Source: Endocalyx cinctus (lineage: Eukaryota > Ascomycota > Sordariomycetes > Amphisphaeriales > Apiosporaceae). Taken from it: DNA of 64,000 bases. This document shows, piece by piece, positions 10,840-21,433 of the stretch. The DNA lies in the NCBI GenBank assembly GCA_001600455.1, contig BCKC01000001.1:5482441-5546440 (forward strand). The letters run 5' to 3'. Each line of letters begins with the position of its first letter. Position 1 is the first letter of the stretch. A model generated the notes under the pieces. That model worked only from the letters and a program-made list of their open reading frames with translations, ran no database searches and was not told where the DNA came from. A program made the position numbers and the translations under genes.

Positions 10840-12066
10840 TTAGTTCTGGCTTTGGAAGGCCACTTCTGCTTCTAGAAGTTGGATAAAATTGTCAAGCTCT
10901 ACGTTGTGCTCCCTGACTAGGGATTCTCCGAAGAAGCGTTCTCCGAAGTTTTTGCTTTCTCTTGCAAGCTGAAGAGCTTGCGCGGGGTCATGGTAGAGAT
11001 CGTAATGTGCCCTGGCATATACGGATAAACTTTACGGCCATAGTGTTAGCTTTATTTATGTAATTATAAGGATAAATCGGAAGAAGAAGAAGAAGAAGAA
11101 GAAGAAGGATAAAAAAAGAAAGAAACTTGCATAGCACCCTTAAGTGGAACATTGTAAGAGTATCTGTTAAGAGTCTGGAGGAGTTCAGTCAACACCTGTA
11201 CGAACTACGTCTCAAGGTCGAAATCCAAATCCTCATTTGCTCCTATTAGAAGCTGCACCTGACGCGCATAGGCTTGCAGCGGCGACGCGTTCCCAAGCAT
11301 GTATTGTCTCATGATGCTATTGAGCATCCTGGCTTTGGTCCTGAGTCTGTGGTTGTGGGGGTTGGAACAATCTACGCACTGGCAATCGAATTGCCAACTC
11401 AAGCGGGTCTCCCGGCGCCGCTGAGCGGCGCTCTTGAACTCAGCCTCGACGATATAGCAGGTTTGTATCTCTTCACCGGCTTTAATATCCTTCAACGTCG
11501 TCACCTGGTGCTTCCCGGTTTCGACGTTCCAATTATTCATCACATTCGGGCTGCAAGAATGGTTGATCTTGCTATAAAGGAAGTATACCTCGGCCCTGGC
11601 GACATCACCGGGAACCTCGGGTCGGACGAGCACGGCGTTTGTGTCCATTATCATGAATGCTTTCATTACGTCGTTAGTTCCTTCGTCCATTTCGGGTTGG
11701 GGTCTGTCCGATAGATATGTCGGTGCGACTCGGCGTATCTCCTGCGCAACCCCTTCGACCACCGCGTTCCCTGAGCTTGCGTGTAATTGCAAGAGCTGTT
11801 GAGCCTTTTCCAATGGTAGCTGAAAATAGGCCTCGCAAAAGTTTTTTGCGAGCTGTTTCTTGTCGCTACTGTTTACGACTGACAGTAGGGAACCTTCCTC
11901 TATGATCCTTGTAGCTGCAGGGATATCCCTAAGAGCAAACGTTCCGTCGCCCATAGAGCCTGTGGGACGGACCGTGATCCAGGGCGAAGGCGAGTTCACT
12001 TCACATGGTTATTAGGAATGCAAGGAAACACAGCGCAGAATCACTGCAAAACTTACCGTCGTCCAT
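10840..12066 (-). CDS. SET-domain protein, gene model uncertain at an in-frame TAG
   Basis: A 10-base first exon (12057-12066, MDD plus one base) is joined by a 58-base intron to the main exon beginning at 11998. It encodes a SET domain: start SMGDGTFALRDIPAATR, core KINHSCSPNV, AGEEIQTCYI, and a Cys-rich post-SET CQCVDC. SET proteins methylate lysines using S-adenosylmethionine; no MYND finger is seen. The frame meets TAG at 11205-11207, yet coding-like sequence continues (VLTELLQTLN, then AHYDLYHDPAQALQLA to a TAA at 10840-10842). Two models recover the tail. In one, a weak donor GTAGTT at 11208 overlaps the TAG and splices to 11011, giving 323 residues in exons 12057-12066, 11209-11998 and 10840-11011. 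In the other, a GC-AG intron (GCAAGT donor at 11130, acceptor before 11011) is used and the TAG is a true nonsense codon. The second would make this a damaged allele. Confidence 0.7.
11083..11106. repeat. GAA trinucleotide repeat inside the SET gene intron
   Basis: About seven perfect GAA units on the plus strand. On the coding (minus) strand they form a TTC pyrimidine tract between the candidate donors and the final acceptor of the SET-domain gene, so they lie in the presumed intron. Confidence 0.85.
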
Positions 12067-12744
12067 ATTTTCTCGTCGATGTTCAGTGTTCTGATAACCG
12101 GTCTTGACGTGTTTTATTGTTGGTGATTATTTTTGGTGATGCAGTATTCAACTTATACCGTATGCGTATCGCGACCTTTATCAATTAGATCTATAGTTCG
12201 ATGAGTAGACACTGTAAAGTAAGACTCAAGTATACGTATGATGACAGTTGATCGTAAAGGCTTCAAGTATCGACTTTTCTCGTTCGCTCGATGCGGAGTA
12301 TCTCGTCGGTTTAGTAAAGACTTCTGCTATTCTCTAATCCTGTATATATCACAACAAGCTGGATTAGGCTTACTCGAAATGAAATGAAAATAGATGATTG
12401 AATACGGGGTTATTAGTAGTAGTAGTCTACTATGAATTGTTCATATATTTGTTTCGTTTCACGAACAAAGATAGTAGATGTTGTAAGACTGTAAATGAGT
12501 AACTGGAAGAATAAAGAACAGTACCAGAAGGTTCTTGTAATGGCTCTTCTCTACTAGTTGCTAAGTTGTAAAGTTTGTGTTGCTATGGCGTTAACAATAC
12601 TTTGAATTTCCTTTATTATGTCGTCGACAGGTTCTGGGCCCCTTTAACCGCAACGCCCTTTAGTTGCGTATATAATTTTGATGGGTTAATAATAATTTGA
12701 TGCATATTTGCACATATCTACTTATCTCACCAAAATGTAGAGCA
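12067..12744. other. Intergenic, no firm gene
   Basis: AT-rich spacer upstream of the SET gene. A short AGT repeat lies near 12416-12428. Nothing else is recognised. Confidence 0.5.
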
Positions 12745-13239
12745 ATGGAAGTAAACATTAAACCAAATCTACCAAGTTTAGAGGGAAGTTACCCGGGAGT
12801 TGGTACAATAGGGGCAATGGATGAGCTTCTTCATAATTACCTATTCCTCAATGGGATTGATGTGAATAACTGCCAGCCAGGATCAGCTCTCATATATTTG
12901 GTAAAGTTTTCAAGGCCATGGTTGGAAAGCATACTACCTGAGTGTAGTCCATGCCGGTTCTATCTCGGACGCAATATATCAAGACCGAGTGATTCTCTAC
13001 AGACGAAGAGCGAGGTACTCATGCAGGATGACGATCATTTAATATGCGCGTTCCCCAGATATAACTCTTGGCGGTCATATTTTCGACATCCGACCTCATT
13101 TATACAACGAACACAGCCATCGAGCGCGAATTATCAGGCGAAGACGCAAGCCGTTCTAATAATATGCCGCCACCATGCGGCAGAGAATCCGAAGAAGAAG
13201 TGTGGATATGCATGTGCGAAAGGAGAAGGATCAGCATAA
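12745..13239 (+). CDS. Doubtful orphan ORF
   Basis: An open frame of 164 codons starting at the ATG at 12745, which has an A at -3 and G at +4; an earlier in-frame ATG is at 12700. I recognise no domain, signal peptide or membrane helix. Several cysteines are present (CSPCRFYL; C-terminal KKKCGYACAKG). Codon use is unremarkable and the surrounding DNA is AT-rich, so it may be a lineage-specific gene, part of a longer spliced gene, or chance. No neighbour suggests a function. Confidence 0.25.
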   Translation: MEVNIKPNLPSLEGSYPGVGTIGAMDELLHNYLFLNGIDVNNCQPGSALIYLVKFSRPWLESILPECSPCRFYLGRNISRPSDSLQTKSEVLMQDDDHLICAFPRYNSWRSYFRHPTSFIQRTQPSSANYQAKTQAVLIICRHHAAENPKKKCGYACAKGEGSA

Positions 13240-13587
13240 GAAATAACTCTTAACGGCGCGACGGGAGCAATACTGCCTAAATGCGCAACCCATTGCAATT
13301 TTTCTCGGCGCGTAATAATTTGCCAGCAATTAAAAGGAAACATCATCGACGATCTCGTGATCGCGCATTACGTTCTCTTTTTGTTGCTCCTTTAGATTTA
13401 GTGCTGCTGTCATGAACAGTCAGTTCAAAGCTGGCTACCCGCATATCTCGATGATGCATCACGGCACGCGGACATATACATATAAATATATATAGTCCCG
13501 AGAGAACCCGGTCCGTTCTACCGAGAAAAAGGATGTGCAAGAACTGGTAAATGCATGAACGGCGCAGCTGAGTTATAGATCAACTGA

Positions 13588-13597
13588 GTATATATAC
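13588..13597 (+). promoter_or_regulatory. TATA box of the LPMO gene
   Basis: GTATATATAC lies about 93 bases upstream of the LPMO start codon, a reasonable spacing for a TATA element plus a short leader. Inducible secreted-enzyme genes of fungi often have such elements. No binding site for a specific activator was verified. Confidence 0.5.
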
Positions 13598-13689
13598 GAC
13601 CTCTCGCGGCTCAAGATCATACTCACATACAGCTTGCTTCTCCATTCTCACACAGACTACTTTCCAACTTCGAAGCACAAATTTTCAGG

Positions 13690-14652
13690 ATGAAGGCTGT
13701 AATCAACTCTCTCGTCGCATCGGTGTTGGCCACTTCAGTGGTAGGCCATGCCACTTTCCAGGACTTATGGGTTGACGGAGAGGACCAAGAATCCAGTTGT
13801 GCTCGTCTTCCTGTGAGTGAAATGTTTTTTGTTTCATCCAGAATACATCTTGTACTCAAGAAGGGAGATAGTCAATGCTAACATCGTATGTAGGGGAGCA
13901 ACAGCCCGGTGACTAGTGTCATGACCAACGACATACGCTGCAACACGGGAGCCAAAGCAGCTAGCAGCTCTTGCAGCGTTGCTGGTAAGTTTAATTTCTT
14001 TTCTTCTTCTGTCTCTTCCACTAGTCCGTGTTTTAGACAGATGGACACCTTTACGTACATCGGCTGACAATATGTTATAGCCGGTTCCACCGTGACGGTC
14101 GAGATGCACCAGCAACCCGGAGACCGAAGCTGCTCGAACGAAGCCCTCGGAGGGAACCACTTCGGACCTGTAATGGTGTACCTTAGCAAGGTCGACGATG
14201 CCTCATCCGCCGACGGCTCCTCGTCGTGGTTCAAAATCTTCGAGGCGGGCTATGATTCGGCTACCGACAGTTGGGGCAACGACGTCATCAACGAGGAGTG
14301 CGGCAAGCAGCAACTCACAATCCCATCCGACATCGCTCCTGGAGATTACTTGCTGCGTGCCGAGACCATTGCTCTCCACTCGGCTGCTCAAGCTGGTGGT
14401 GCTCAGTTCTACATGACTTGTTATGTGAGTTTTGCTTTCAATCCCTATCATTGGGTTTCTCAATAATCTTGTCTCCTTACTAACGCTGATCAAAAACAGC
14501 AAATCACGGTTACCGGTGGTGGATCAGCGACACCGGAAGGTGTGAAGTTCCCGGGAGCTTACAGCCCAACCGACCCTGGTATTCAGGTAGACATCTGGGG
14601 ACAAGATTTCTCGGAATACACCATTCCGGGACCTGCTGTTTATGGTTCTTAG
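13690..14652 (+). CDS. AA9 lytic polysaccharide monooxygenase
   Basis: Four exons (13690-13812, 13894-13984, 14081-14424, 14500-14652) give 236 residues, all introns GT-AG with matching phases. Residues 1-19 are a signal peptide; cleavage exposes His20, the required N-terminal histidine of the copper brace (HATFQDLWVDG). The second brace histidine is His98 in NHFGPVMVYLSK, and His171, Gln180 and Tyr182 (GAQFYMTC) complete the AA9 active site. HQQPGDRSC is also typical of the family. The enzyme is secreted and cleaves cellulose or related beta-glucans oxidatively, using copper and an electron donor. There is no carbohydrate-binding module after the catalytic domain. It was formerly classed as GH61. 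No neighbouring gene is obviously linked to biomass degradation. Confidence 0.95.
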
Positions 14653-15342
14653 ACTGCTTTATGTCGGGATTCGCTGGTCTTGCATCGAGTTTACTCCACA
14701 TTATGTCCTTTACCGGCGTGTAAAGAACAAAAGTGCGGAATTAAGAGTCGGGATTAGAACATATGAAGCTATCATGGCCAAATAATTCGTCTTAATTTAG
14801 ATATGTTGGGACATCGAAATGGATGCAACAGGCTTGCTGTGTACTCATAGGGCGAGACACGTGCCGAGATGATCTAGTGAATAAACCCATGCCTTGATTT
14901 TGACAGTTATGTGATGCGGAGTGCGTATAGCGCAGCGGTCTATTCGGAGCGCGTCAATAAAATATATAAATCCGAACCCGGGATTTTGAAGATTGGTTAC
15001 TGTTTATGGACAATTGACTACGGCCATTCTTGGTTTGCACCAAATTAGAACTTATCTTAGTAATAAGGTCGGAAACCGGAGAGCGAGGTTCTTAACTCCT
15101 TGATGCTTCTTCTTGGGTCTTGGGTCTTCCTACTATGTTCAAGCCGATCAACCACCTCAATTATTGTGGCCCCAAAGTGTTTAGGTGAAGAAAACAAACA
15201 TGACTCTAATATGATGTGATGATGTAATCATAACCAGAGAGGTATATAATATTCCGCCTGAAAACCGTAATAAACCATAATTTTTCATAATTTCTAGTTG
15301 GGTTATGTCGAGTTATAGTTTCCATACGTCCATGGTGACATC
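14653..15342. other. Intergenic with a tRNA-like scrap
   Basis: No gene seen. Around 14930-14995 there is a sequence fitting a Pol III A box (TAGCGCAGCGG), followed by a five-base stem with a seven-base loop, but the loop is not a T-loop and no anticodon arm or acceptor stem closes; I do not call a tRNA. The last 40 bases hold the upstream ORF of the next gene. Confidence 0.45.
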
Positions 15343-15346
15343 ATGA
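15305..15346 (+). promoter_or_regulatory. Upstream ORF overlapping the NmrA-like start codon
   Basis: An ATG at 15305 opens a 13-codon frame containing a second in-frame ATG at 15332 and ending in TGA at 15344-15346. That stop overlaps the main start codon at 15343 as ATGA. If the transcript starts upstream, scanning ribosomes would meet this ORF first and could reinitiate at the overlap, so it may dampen or regulate translation. This depends on the unknown transcription start. Confidence 0.5.
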
Positions 15347-16332
15347 CCGATTTACTTGTTATTACTTCCGCCGGGGGCAAGCAATGCTCGCTTCTGATCC
15401 CGATGCTGTACGATAAAGGAAAATTCAAGATTCGCCTAGCCGCACACTCTGACCACTCTGCGTCAAAACTGAAGGCAGCTTATCCAAATGCCGACGTTGT
15501 ACAATGTGATCTGAGTTCGCGTAGTGATTGCGACAAGTTGGTGCACGGAGCCACTTCCGTCTACCACGTGGGTCCGTCTCTTCACTCCTGTGAAGAGCAG
15601 ATGGGCTTTAACATGATCGATGCAGCCGTGAAGGAATCCATGCGCACCGGCAACTTCTTCAAGCATTTTGTATACAGCAGTGTTCTCATCACACAACACC
15701 GTTATTTGCTCCAGCACGACGTGAAAAGTCGAGTTGAGGAGAGACTATTTCTGAGCCCGCTCAACTATACCGTTTTAGAGCCGACGAATTTTCTTATATC
15801 GGAAACTCCGATTGCGATCTTGTCGGCGCAAGAGAAGCCAGTTCTAGAGGCGGCCATGAACCCCTACGTCCCAAATAGCGTCATAGCCGTGAGGGATTTG
15901 GCCGAGGCGGCGGCCAAAGTACTTAATGAAAGGGAGAAACATTACCTAGCACAGTATCCGCTGTGTTCCACGCTCCCAGTTGCGTGGGCCGAGATTGCGC
16001 CCATGATTGGAAAATATATTGGCAAAGAAATCCAAGTCAAATATCTTCCACTCGAAGAGGGTGTGAGTCGTGCGCTTCATTTGCTTTATGCATATCACGG
16101 TGACACGTCGGCAGCATTCGTGGGAGGCAAAGACGAAGCGTTCAACTATGCAGCAGAAGGGGACCCGCGACCTGACATATGCCGTGACAGGGCTGAAAGG
16201 CTAATACTGTACTATGATAAGAGAGGTCTTAATGGTAGTCCAAATGTGTTGCGTTGGTTACTTGGTCGAGAGCCAACGAGCGTGGAAGAGTATATTCAAC
16301 TTGAGCTCAAGCAGGCTGGTGTTCGCGTCTGA
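15343..16332 (+). CDS. NmrA-like NAD(P)-binding protein
   Basis: An intronless gene of 329 codons. The N-terminus has a Rossmann-type nucleotide-binding turn (LLVITSAGGKQ), followed by strand-helix units with DVVQCDLSSRSDCDKLVHG and GATSVYHVGP, a typical arrangement of the extended short-chain dehydrogenase/NmrA group. The usual catalytic YxxxK is not obvious; HFVYSSVL sits where the serine-bearing strand would be. NmrA-type proteins sense redox cofactors or reduce small molecules; substrate cannot be told. No signal peptide or membrane helix is seen, so it is likely cytosolic. No biosynthetic core enzyme is adjacent. Confidence 0.8.
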   Translation: MTDLLVITSAGGKQCSLLIPMLYDKGKFKIRLAAHSDHSASKLKAAYPNADVVQCDLSSRSDCDKLVHGATSVYHVGPSLHSCEEQMGFNMIDAAVKESMRTGNFFKHFVYSSVLITQHRYLLQHDVKSRVEERLFLSPLNYTVLEPTNFLISETPIAILSAQEKPVLEAAMNPYVPNSVIAVRDLAEAAAKVLNEREKHYLAQYPLCSTLPVAWAEIAPMIGKYIGKEIQVKYLPLEEGVSRALHLLYAYHGDTSAAFVGGKDEAFNYAAEGDPRPDICRDRAERLILYYDKRGLNGSPNVLRWLLGREPTSVEEYIQLELKQAGVRV

Positions 16333-16710
16333 TGGAGCCCTAATGATGGACCCCTTTGCTAGGAATCACAGATATAATAATTGGCGGCTTGATTGACACT
16401 AATCTCAAATCAGTTCTCCCATCGTTGGTGTGGGTAATCCTGGTAGTTTAGGGACGCCAAGAGTCATTCGGGAATAACATCGCGGGGAAGGTATACTATT
16501 GCTCAACCCCTCAGGCCCCTCTTTTAGGTGTATATCAGGGCTTTCCGTAGCGATCAGTAATATGAAAAACAACGCCGTACTAACAACGTCGTACTCAACA
16601 TACGGATGTACATGTTGAAATCAGTTGTGATTATTATATTACCTTCGTAGGGTTTCCTTCTTTTCGCATTTGATAATATCATTACCCTTTTTATGTTCGA
16701 GAGTAAGAAA
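16333..16710. other. Short intergenic spacer
   Basis: Separates two co-directional genes. No element recognised; it must contain the 3' end of the NmrA-like gene and the promoter of the acetyltransferase. Confidence 0.5.
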
Positions 16711-17469
16711 ATGGCGACTGAAACAGCTAGCAATATGGGCACAGTTCTTGTTGAGCCGATTACTGCTGAAGAAGATCTTGCCGAAGCGTTCGACTGCGTT
16801 TCAGCCGCATTTGGTGGTCAAGCCCGCGATGCTATCTGGATGGGTACGAATCCTGGATGGGATACACCCGAGGGCAAGGCAAAATGCGTAGAACGCATGA
16901 TATCAAGATTTCGTAGCACCACCAAGGATGCCCGAGGAAATCCAAATACCGTTCATCTCAAAGCCACGCTACCGGATGCGCACGACGAGAATCGCCGCAG
17001 AATCGTCGGTTTCGCCATATGGGTGCAGGCATCTATCGTCGAGGGATGGGGGGATGTTCCATCAGACGACCTGAGCGAGAGTTTGAAGTCAATGCATCCG
17101 GATGACGAGGTTGAGCAGAAATATTACTATCAAGTCATGAAGTCCTTTTTGAAGCGCCGCGTCGAAGTAGTGAAGAAAAAGGCCACGGCGAGCCCTCCAT
17201 GTACCATGTTTCTCGATATCTGTGCGGTAGATCCTACTGTTCAGAGGAAAGGTGCGGCGACAAAACTTGTTCAATGGGGTATCGACGAGGCCGATAGACG
17301 AGGGATCCCAGATCTTACCACCGAGGCTTCTAGGATGGGAAGGACGGTATATCAGCGCCTTGGGTTCAAACCACAGGGGGCAGATGTGGTTTATGACGTG
17401 GATCCTGAATTTTCATCGCGTGATAGACCTTCAAATGTCTTTATGCATAGGGGACCGGGTCCTATATAG
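16711..17469 (+). CDS. GNAT-family N-acetyltransferase
   Basis: An intronless gene of 252 codons when started at 16711, whose context (AAGAAAATGGCG) is better than the in-frame ATG at 16693, which would add six residues. The C-terminal half carries the GNAT fold: the beta-4 strand MFLDICAVDPTVQRKGAATK, followed by a helix, in which the R/Q-x-x-G-x-A/G acetyl-CoA pyrophosphate loop reads QRKGAA. Further C-terminal are EASRMGRTVYQRLGF strands typical of the fold. The acceptor substrate is unknown; small-molecule amine acetylation is usual for this fungal group. No targeting signal is visible. Confidence 0.85.
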   Translation: MATETASNMGTVLVEPITAEEDLAEAFDCVSAAFGGQARDAIWMGTNPGWDTPEGKAKCVERMISRFRSTTKDARGNPNTVHLKATLPDAHDENRRRIVGFAIWVQASIVEGWGDVPSDDLSESLKSMHPDDEVEQKYYYQVMKSFLKRRVEVVKKKATASPPCTMFLDICAVDPTVQRKGAATKLVQWGIDEADRRGIPDLTTEASRMGRTVYQRLGFKPQGADVVYDVDPEFSSRDRPSNVFMHRGPGPI

Positions 17470-17977
17470 TCATATGATGTATCATGATACATTTTTGAAA
17501 AGGAAAAGAAGAATTGGTGAGGCAGAGCTAAGCTCAGGCTTGGCTATCATGATGCAGATAGTGTTGAAGACTTTAGCGTTGTTAGGATTTACACTTAGCC
17601 CCAAGCTCAGTTGCAGAGCCCTATAACTTAATTATAAGTGCACTATTAACAAATGCCAGGTTAAGCTAATTCAGCACAACACTAGCCAGTCAGCTAGCAT
17701 AATTTGGGGCATATCGGTATAAACTATTATATTCGATTAACAGAGTAGTTTAATTGACAAACATATTCGTGTAAGTGTTAGCCCCACCAGACGCGGTCGT
17801 CGACTGGTCGCGTTGTAAACGCGTCCAGAATGATTTACATGGAATATCTTTATTTTTAGCCAAGTCATGTAACTAGCAATTCTCCTATACGGACCAAAGT
17901 GCAACACGGCTATTTCACATCACCTTCTTTGAAGTTTGTATAGTGTATATAATTCAATTGATATTCTAATCACCAAA
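17470..17977. other. Intergenic, no gene seen
   Basis: AT-rich spacer holding the promoter of CTF18. No repeat or non-coding RNA gene recognised. Confidence 0.5.
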
Positions 17978-20900
17978 ATGCCGTCCGCTTCGTCTCCCGT
18001 TCTGTATCCAGCCGACTCATCACCACCAACCACAAAAAGACCGAGACCAGAACCCGAAACAAAACCTCGCCCTAAAGCGAAAGCGGGCGGTTTTCTCATC
18101 GATGATGACTCGGACGACGAAATAACAGCTTCAGAACCTGCTGCTAAGCGGCAAATGCTTAGCAGCCCCATTCACCAAGCCACGACCGAACCATCTTCAC
18201 CCCCTCCACTGGTTCCCGAGATACCGCCCAAAGCGATAGATCTCACATCATTCACATCAAATATACCATCACAAGATTCTGGCAATGCGAGCCAAAGCCA
18301 AGCTTCCGTGTTTGATTCTCTTTTTTCCTCCACCAATACCGATTCGATCTTCAATCGCCTCCCGTCTCGGCAGGCACAGTCCGCGCTCAAGATCACCACA
18401 TGCTCAGGAAAAGTTGTGGATATCAAAAAGCGAAAAGTAAATGATGACGTCTCGTACGAGCGCATGGTGGCGGCGCGATCGAAGACCAAAAAGGGACGGG
18501 CCGAGAAAAGCTACTACGGTATCGATATCCACGAGTTGGTCCAGGGGGCCAAGAACGAAATCACGCACCAGCGCGAAAGCGCGACGAAACAGCCCGTACC
18601 GGACGAACCGATGACGTCCGTAGAAACACCGATCCTAAGAAAACCGAAGAAGACCCTCTTGTGGACGGAAAAGTATCGAGCCAGAAATTTCATGGACCTC
18701 GTCGGAGACGACCACACGAACCGCCAAGTCCTGAAGTGGTTGAAGAGATGGGATCCGCTCGTCTTCCCCGGCGCGGCGAAATCTAGACCCGCCGTGAGAC
18801 GACCGGGAGGCGGGAAGGCCGAACCGGTGGAAGAGAAGCCGCATAGAAAGATACTGATGTTAACGGGCCCTCCCGGTCTCGGAAAGACGACCCTCGCTCA
18901 CGTCTGCGCGAGGCAAGCCGGCTACGAGGTCATGGAGATCAACGCCAGCGACGAGCGGAGTCGAGACGTAGTGAAGAACCGCATACGCACCAGTCTAGGG
19001 ACCGAGAGCGTCAAAACGGTGCAGCAGCAGAAAACCCAAACCGGGACGTCGCAGGTCGCCCGCCCCGTTTGCGTGATAGTCGACGAAGTCGACGGCGTAG
19101 TAACGGGTTCTGGCGGCTCCGGAGAAGGTGGTTTTATCAAGGCGCTCATGGACCTCATCACGACGGGCGAGAAAAACGCGTCGGGTCAAGACGGTAACGC
19201 GGGGACGCAACAATACCAACAGTCGGGACGGCGGAAGAAGAAAGGCGACGATTTCCGCCAGATGAGACCGCTCATCCTGATCTGCAACGACGTATACCAC
19301 CCCGCGCTGCGACCGCTCCGCCAGTCGACGCTGGCCGAGGTGATCCACGTCGGGAAACCGACCATAGACGCCGTGGTGAACCGGCTCAAGTCGGTCTTCG
19401 AGAAGGAGGGGATCCCGTGCGAGAAGGACGCCGCGCGCAAGGTGTGCGAGGCCGCGTGGGGCATGAGCAGCGGCATAGACGCGAAGCGGGGCGCCGAGAG
19501 CACCGCCGAAGGCGACCTGCGAGGGATCATGGTGGTGGGGGAATGGGTCGCGGGACGGCTCCGAGCGGCGCGTCTGAGCGGGCCCACGTGCCTGACCCGG
19601 CAATGGGTGGAGCGGAACGTCGTGCGCGACCTGTCCCACGGCGGGGGCGGCGCGCGGGGCGTCGGTCGGGGCAACGTGCGGGACATCGTGTCCCGGCTCT
19701 TCCAGCTCGGGGCCGGGTTCCCGAAGACGGCCGCGGCGGTAGCGACGATGCCGGTAGGTTCGGCGACGGCGAAGAACGCGCACGAGCAGCCGCAGGCGCA
19801 GCTCGGCTTCTCCGAGCAGCAGAAGAAGTACGGCATGGAAAGGCTGCGCGAGATGGTGGAGACGAGCGGTGACGTGGATAGGGTCATCACCGAGGTCTTC
19901 GCCGACTACGCCAACCACGAGTTCAACGACGACTCGTTCCTGTCCAAGCCGAACGCGGCGTACGACTGGATGCACTTCCACGACTCGTGCTCCTCTCGCA
20001 TCTTCAGCGGCCAGGAGTGGGAGTTGGCGCCGTACCTATCGCAGCCGATCCTCGCCTGCCACCACCTGTTCGCGTCGACGACCAGGCGGGGAAACCTAGG
20101 TGGCGGTCAAGACGGGGGGAGGAGATGGGGCGAGGCGGAGGAAGAAGGTCCCCCGTTGCCCTTTTCGGGACCCAGGGCTGATTTCGTCGCGCGCGAGTCC
20201 GAGAAGGAAAACAAGGCGATGCTCCAGGCTCTGCAGGCGCAGCTACCGCCGACGCTGATGCGGTCTTTCCGCAGCGCCGAAGACGTGTCAACCGAATTCC
20301 TCCCGTACCTCATGCGACTTATATCTCCAGAAGTAAAACCGGTCGTAGTAGGCGGTAGCGGAGATCAGCGCGGCACCGCGAGCGTGAGGAAAGATACCGA
20401 GAAGATCATGGTGAGGCGAGCCGCCGACGTGCTGGCCCAGGTCGGCGTAGAGCTGCACCGGGGGAAGATCGAGAATGATTCTCCATTCAGCAGGGGACCG
20501 CAATGGGTATATCGAATGGAACCGTAAGTTTTTTATCCCCCGTAAAATTTGACCGAATTTTCCAAAAACTAACGTACCTCGTGCCGCAGGGACCTTGACG
20601 TATTAGCCACGTTCGAAACGTCGGCCGCCGTGGTCAACGGCACGCAAGCGCCGACCCGGTACGCCGTCCGGCAAGTTCTCGACCAGGAGCTGCAGAAGAA
20701 CAAAGCGCAGCGCGAGAACGCGGCGCGACAGGCGCGGTTCCGAGGCGTTTCCGGGAACCTGAGTCAGGATATGCCAACATCCTTCGAGGACGATGACAAA
20801 GAAAACGCGAAGAATCCGAAGCTTAGCAGCAGCACCAAGAAAGTTGAAGCCCCCGCTATTCCCGTGAAGAAGGATTTCTTCGGCCGCGTCATCAAACCTT

Positions 20901-21088
20901 CGCCGAGACCACTGCAGGAGACGGACGGTAATAGCGGAAAAGGAGACGATAGAAAGAATAAGAAAAAGGCGGGTGCCGAACAGCTGCTTGGGAAAGCGGA
21001 GACGAGGATCTGGGTCACGTATCACGAAGGTTTGAATAATGCCGTCAGGAAACCTATCTCCTTAGACGAGCTCTTGAGGGGATTATGA
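17978..21088 (+). CDS. CTF18: CTF18, RFC-like clamp loader large subunit
   Basis: Two exons (17978-20523, 20590-21088; GTAAGT...CAG, phase 2) give 1,014 residues. The start has the excellent context CACCAAAATGCC. After a disordered, charged N-terminus (DDDSDDE), the RFC box begins with LLWTEKYRARNFMDLVGD near residue 228. An AAA+ module follows: Walker A LTGPPGLGKTTLAH near 293, INASDERS, Walker B VIVDEVDG near 368, and a sensor strand LILICNDVY. The C-terminal region contains the helical collar and the tail that in yeast joins Dcc1 and Ctf8. The complex loads or unloads PCNA and supports sister-chromatid cohesion and checkpoint signalling in the nucleus. The central exon is much more GC-rich than its ends. 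It is convergent with the HIT gene. Confidence 0.93.
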
Positions 21089-21433
21089 GGAATGAGAGGG
21101 AAATGGTGGGATCACCTAGAACCCGCAATAATAATAATCTATTTGTGAGCTTTGGTTAAACTGAAGAACGGAGTTGAATTGTATTACGTTGTGGCACATA
21201 GCATGGCGAGGGTAGAGACTTGGCGCTGTTCTTGACTTAAATTATTTTACTTAGCATGGATGATAATGGCATTTATTCCTTCTAATACATGAACATCCAA
21301 CCTGGTACTATTATATCAATGATTTCTACATACCTTTACCATGATATACATCCTTCTATTGGGGTCTTTCTTTTTTAAACAACCTTCTACAAAGTGTATG
21401 CATCTATTCACGTAACATATCTACAATCCCTAC
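21089..21433. other. Shared 3' region of convergent genes
   Basis: About 345 bases between the stops of CTF18 and the HIT hydrolase gene. AT-rich; presumably holds both polyadenylation regions. No further element recognised. Confidence 0.5.

Noticed and set aside
14930..14995. Possible tRNA with an A box
   Set aside because: Only the A box fits. No T-loop sequence, no anticodon arm and no acceptor stem could be paired.
15343..17469. NmrA-like and acetyltransferase genes as a small metabolic cluster with the LPMO
   Set aside because: Only co-direction links them; no core biosynthetic enzyme, transporter or regulator is adjacent, so a cluster is not supported.
18995..19981. 328-codon frame antisense to CTF18
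   Set aside because: Lies opposite the GC-rich, well conserved AAA+ exon; Arg/His/Val-rich composition typical of an antisense shadow.
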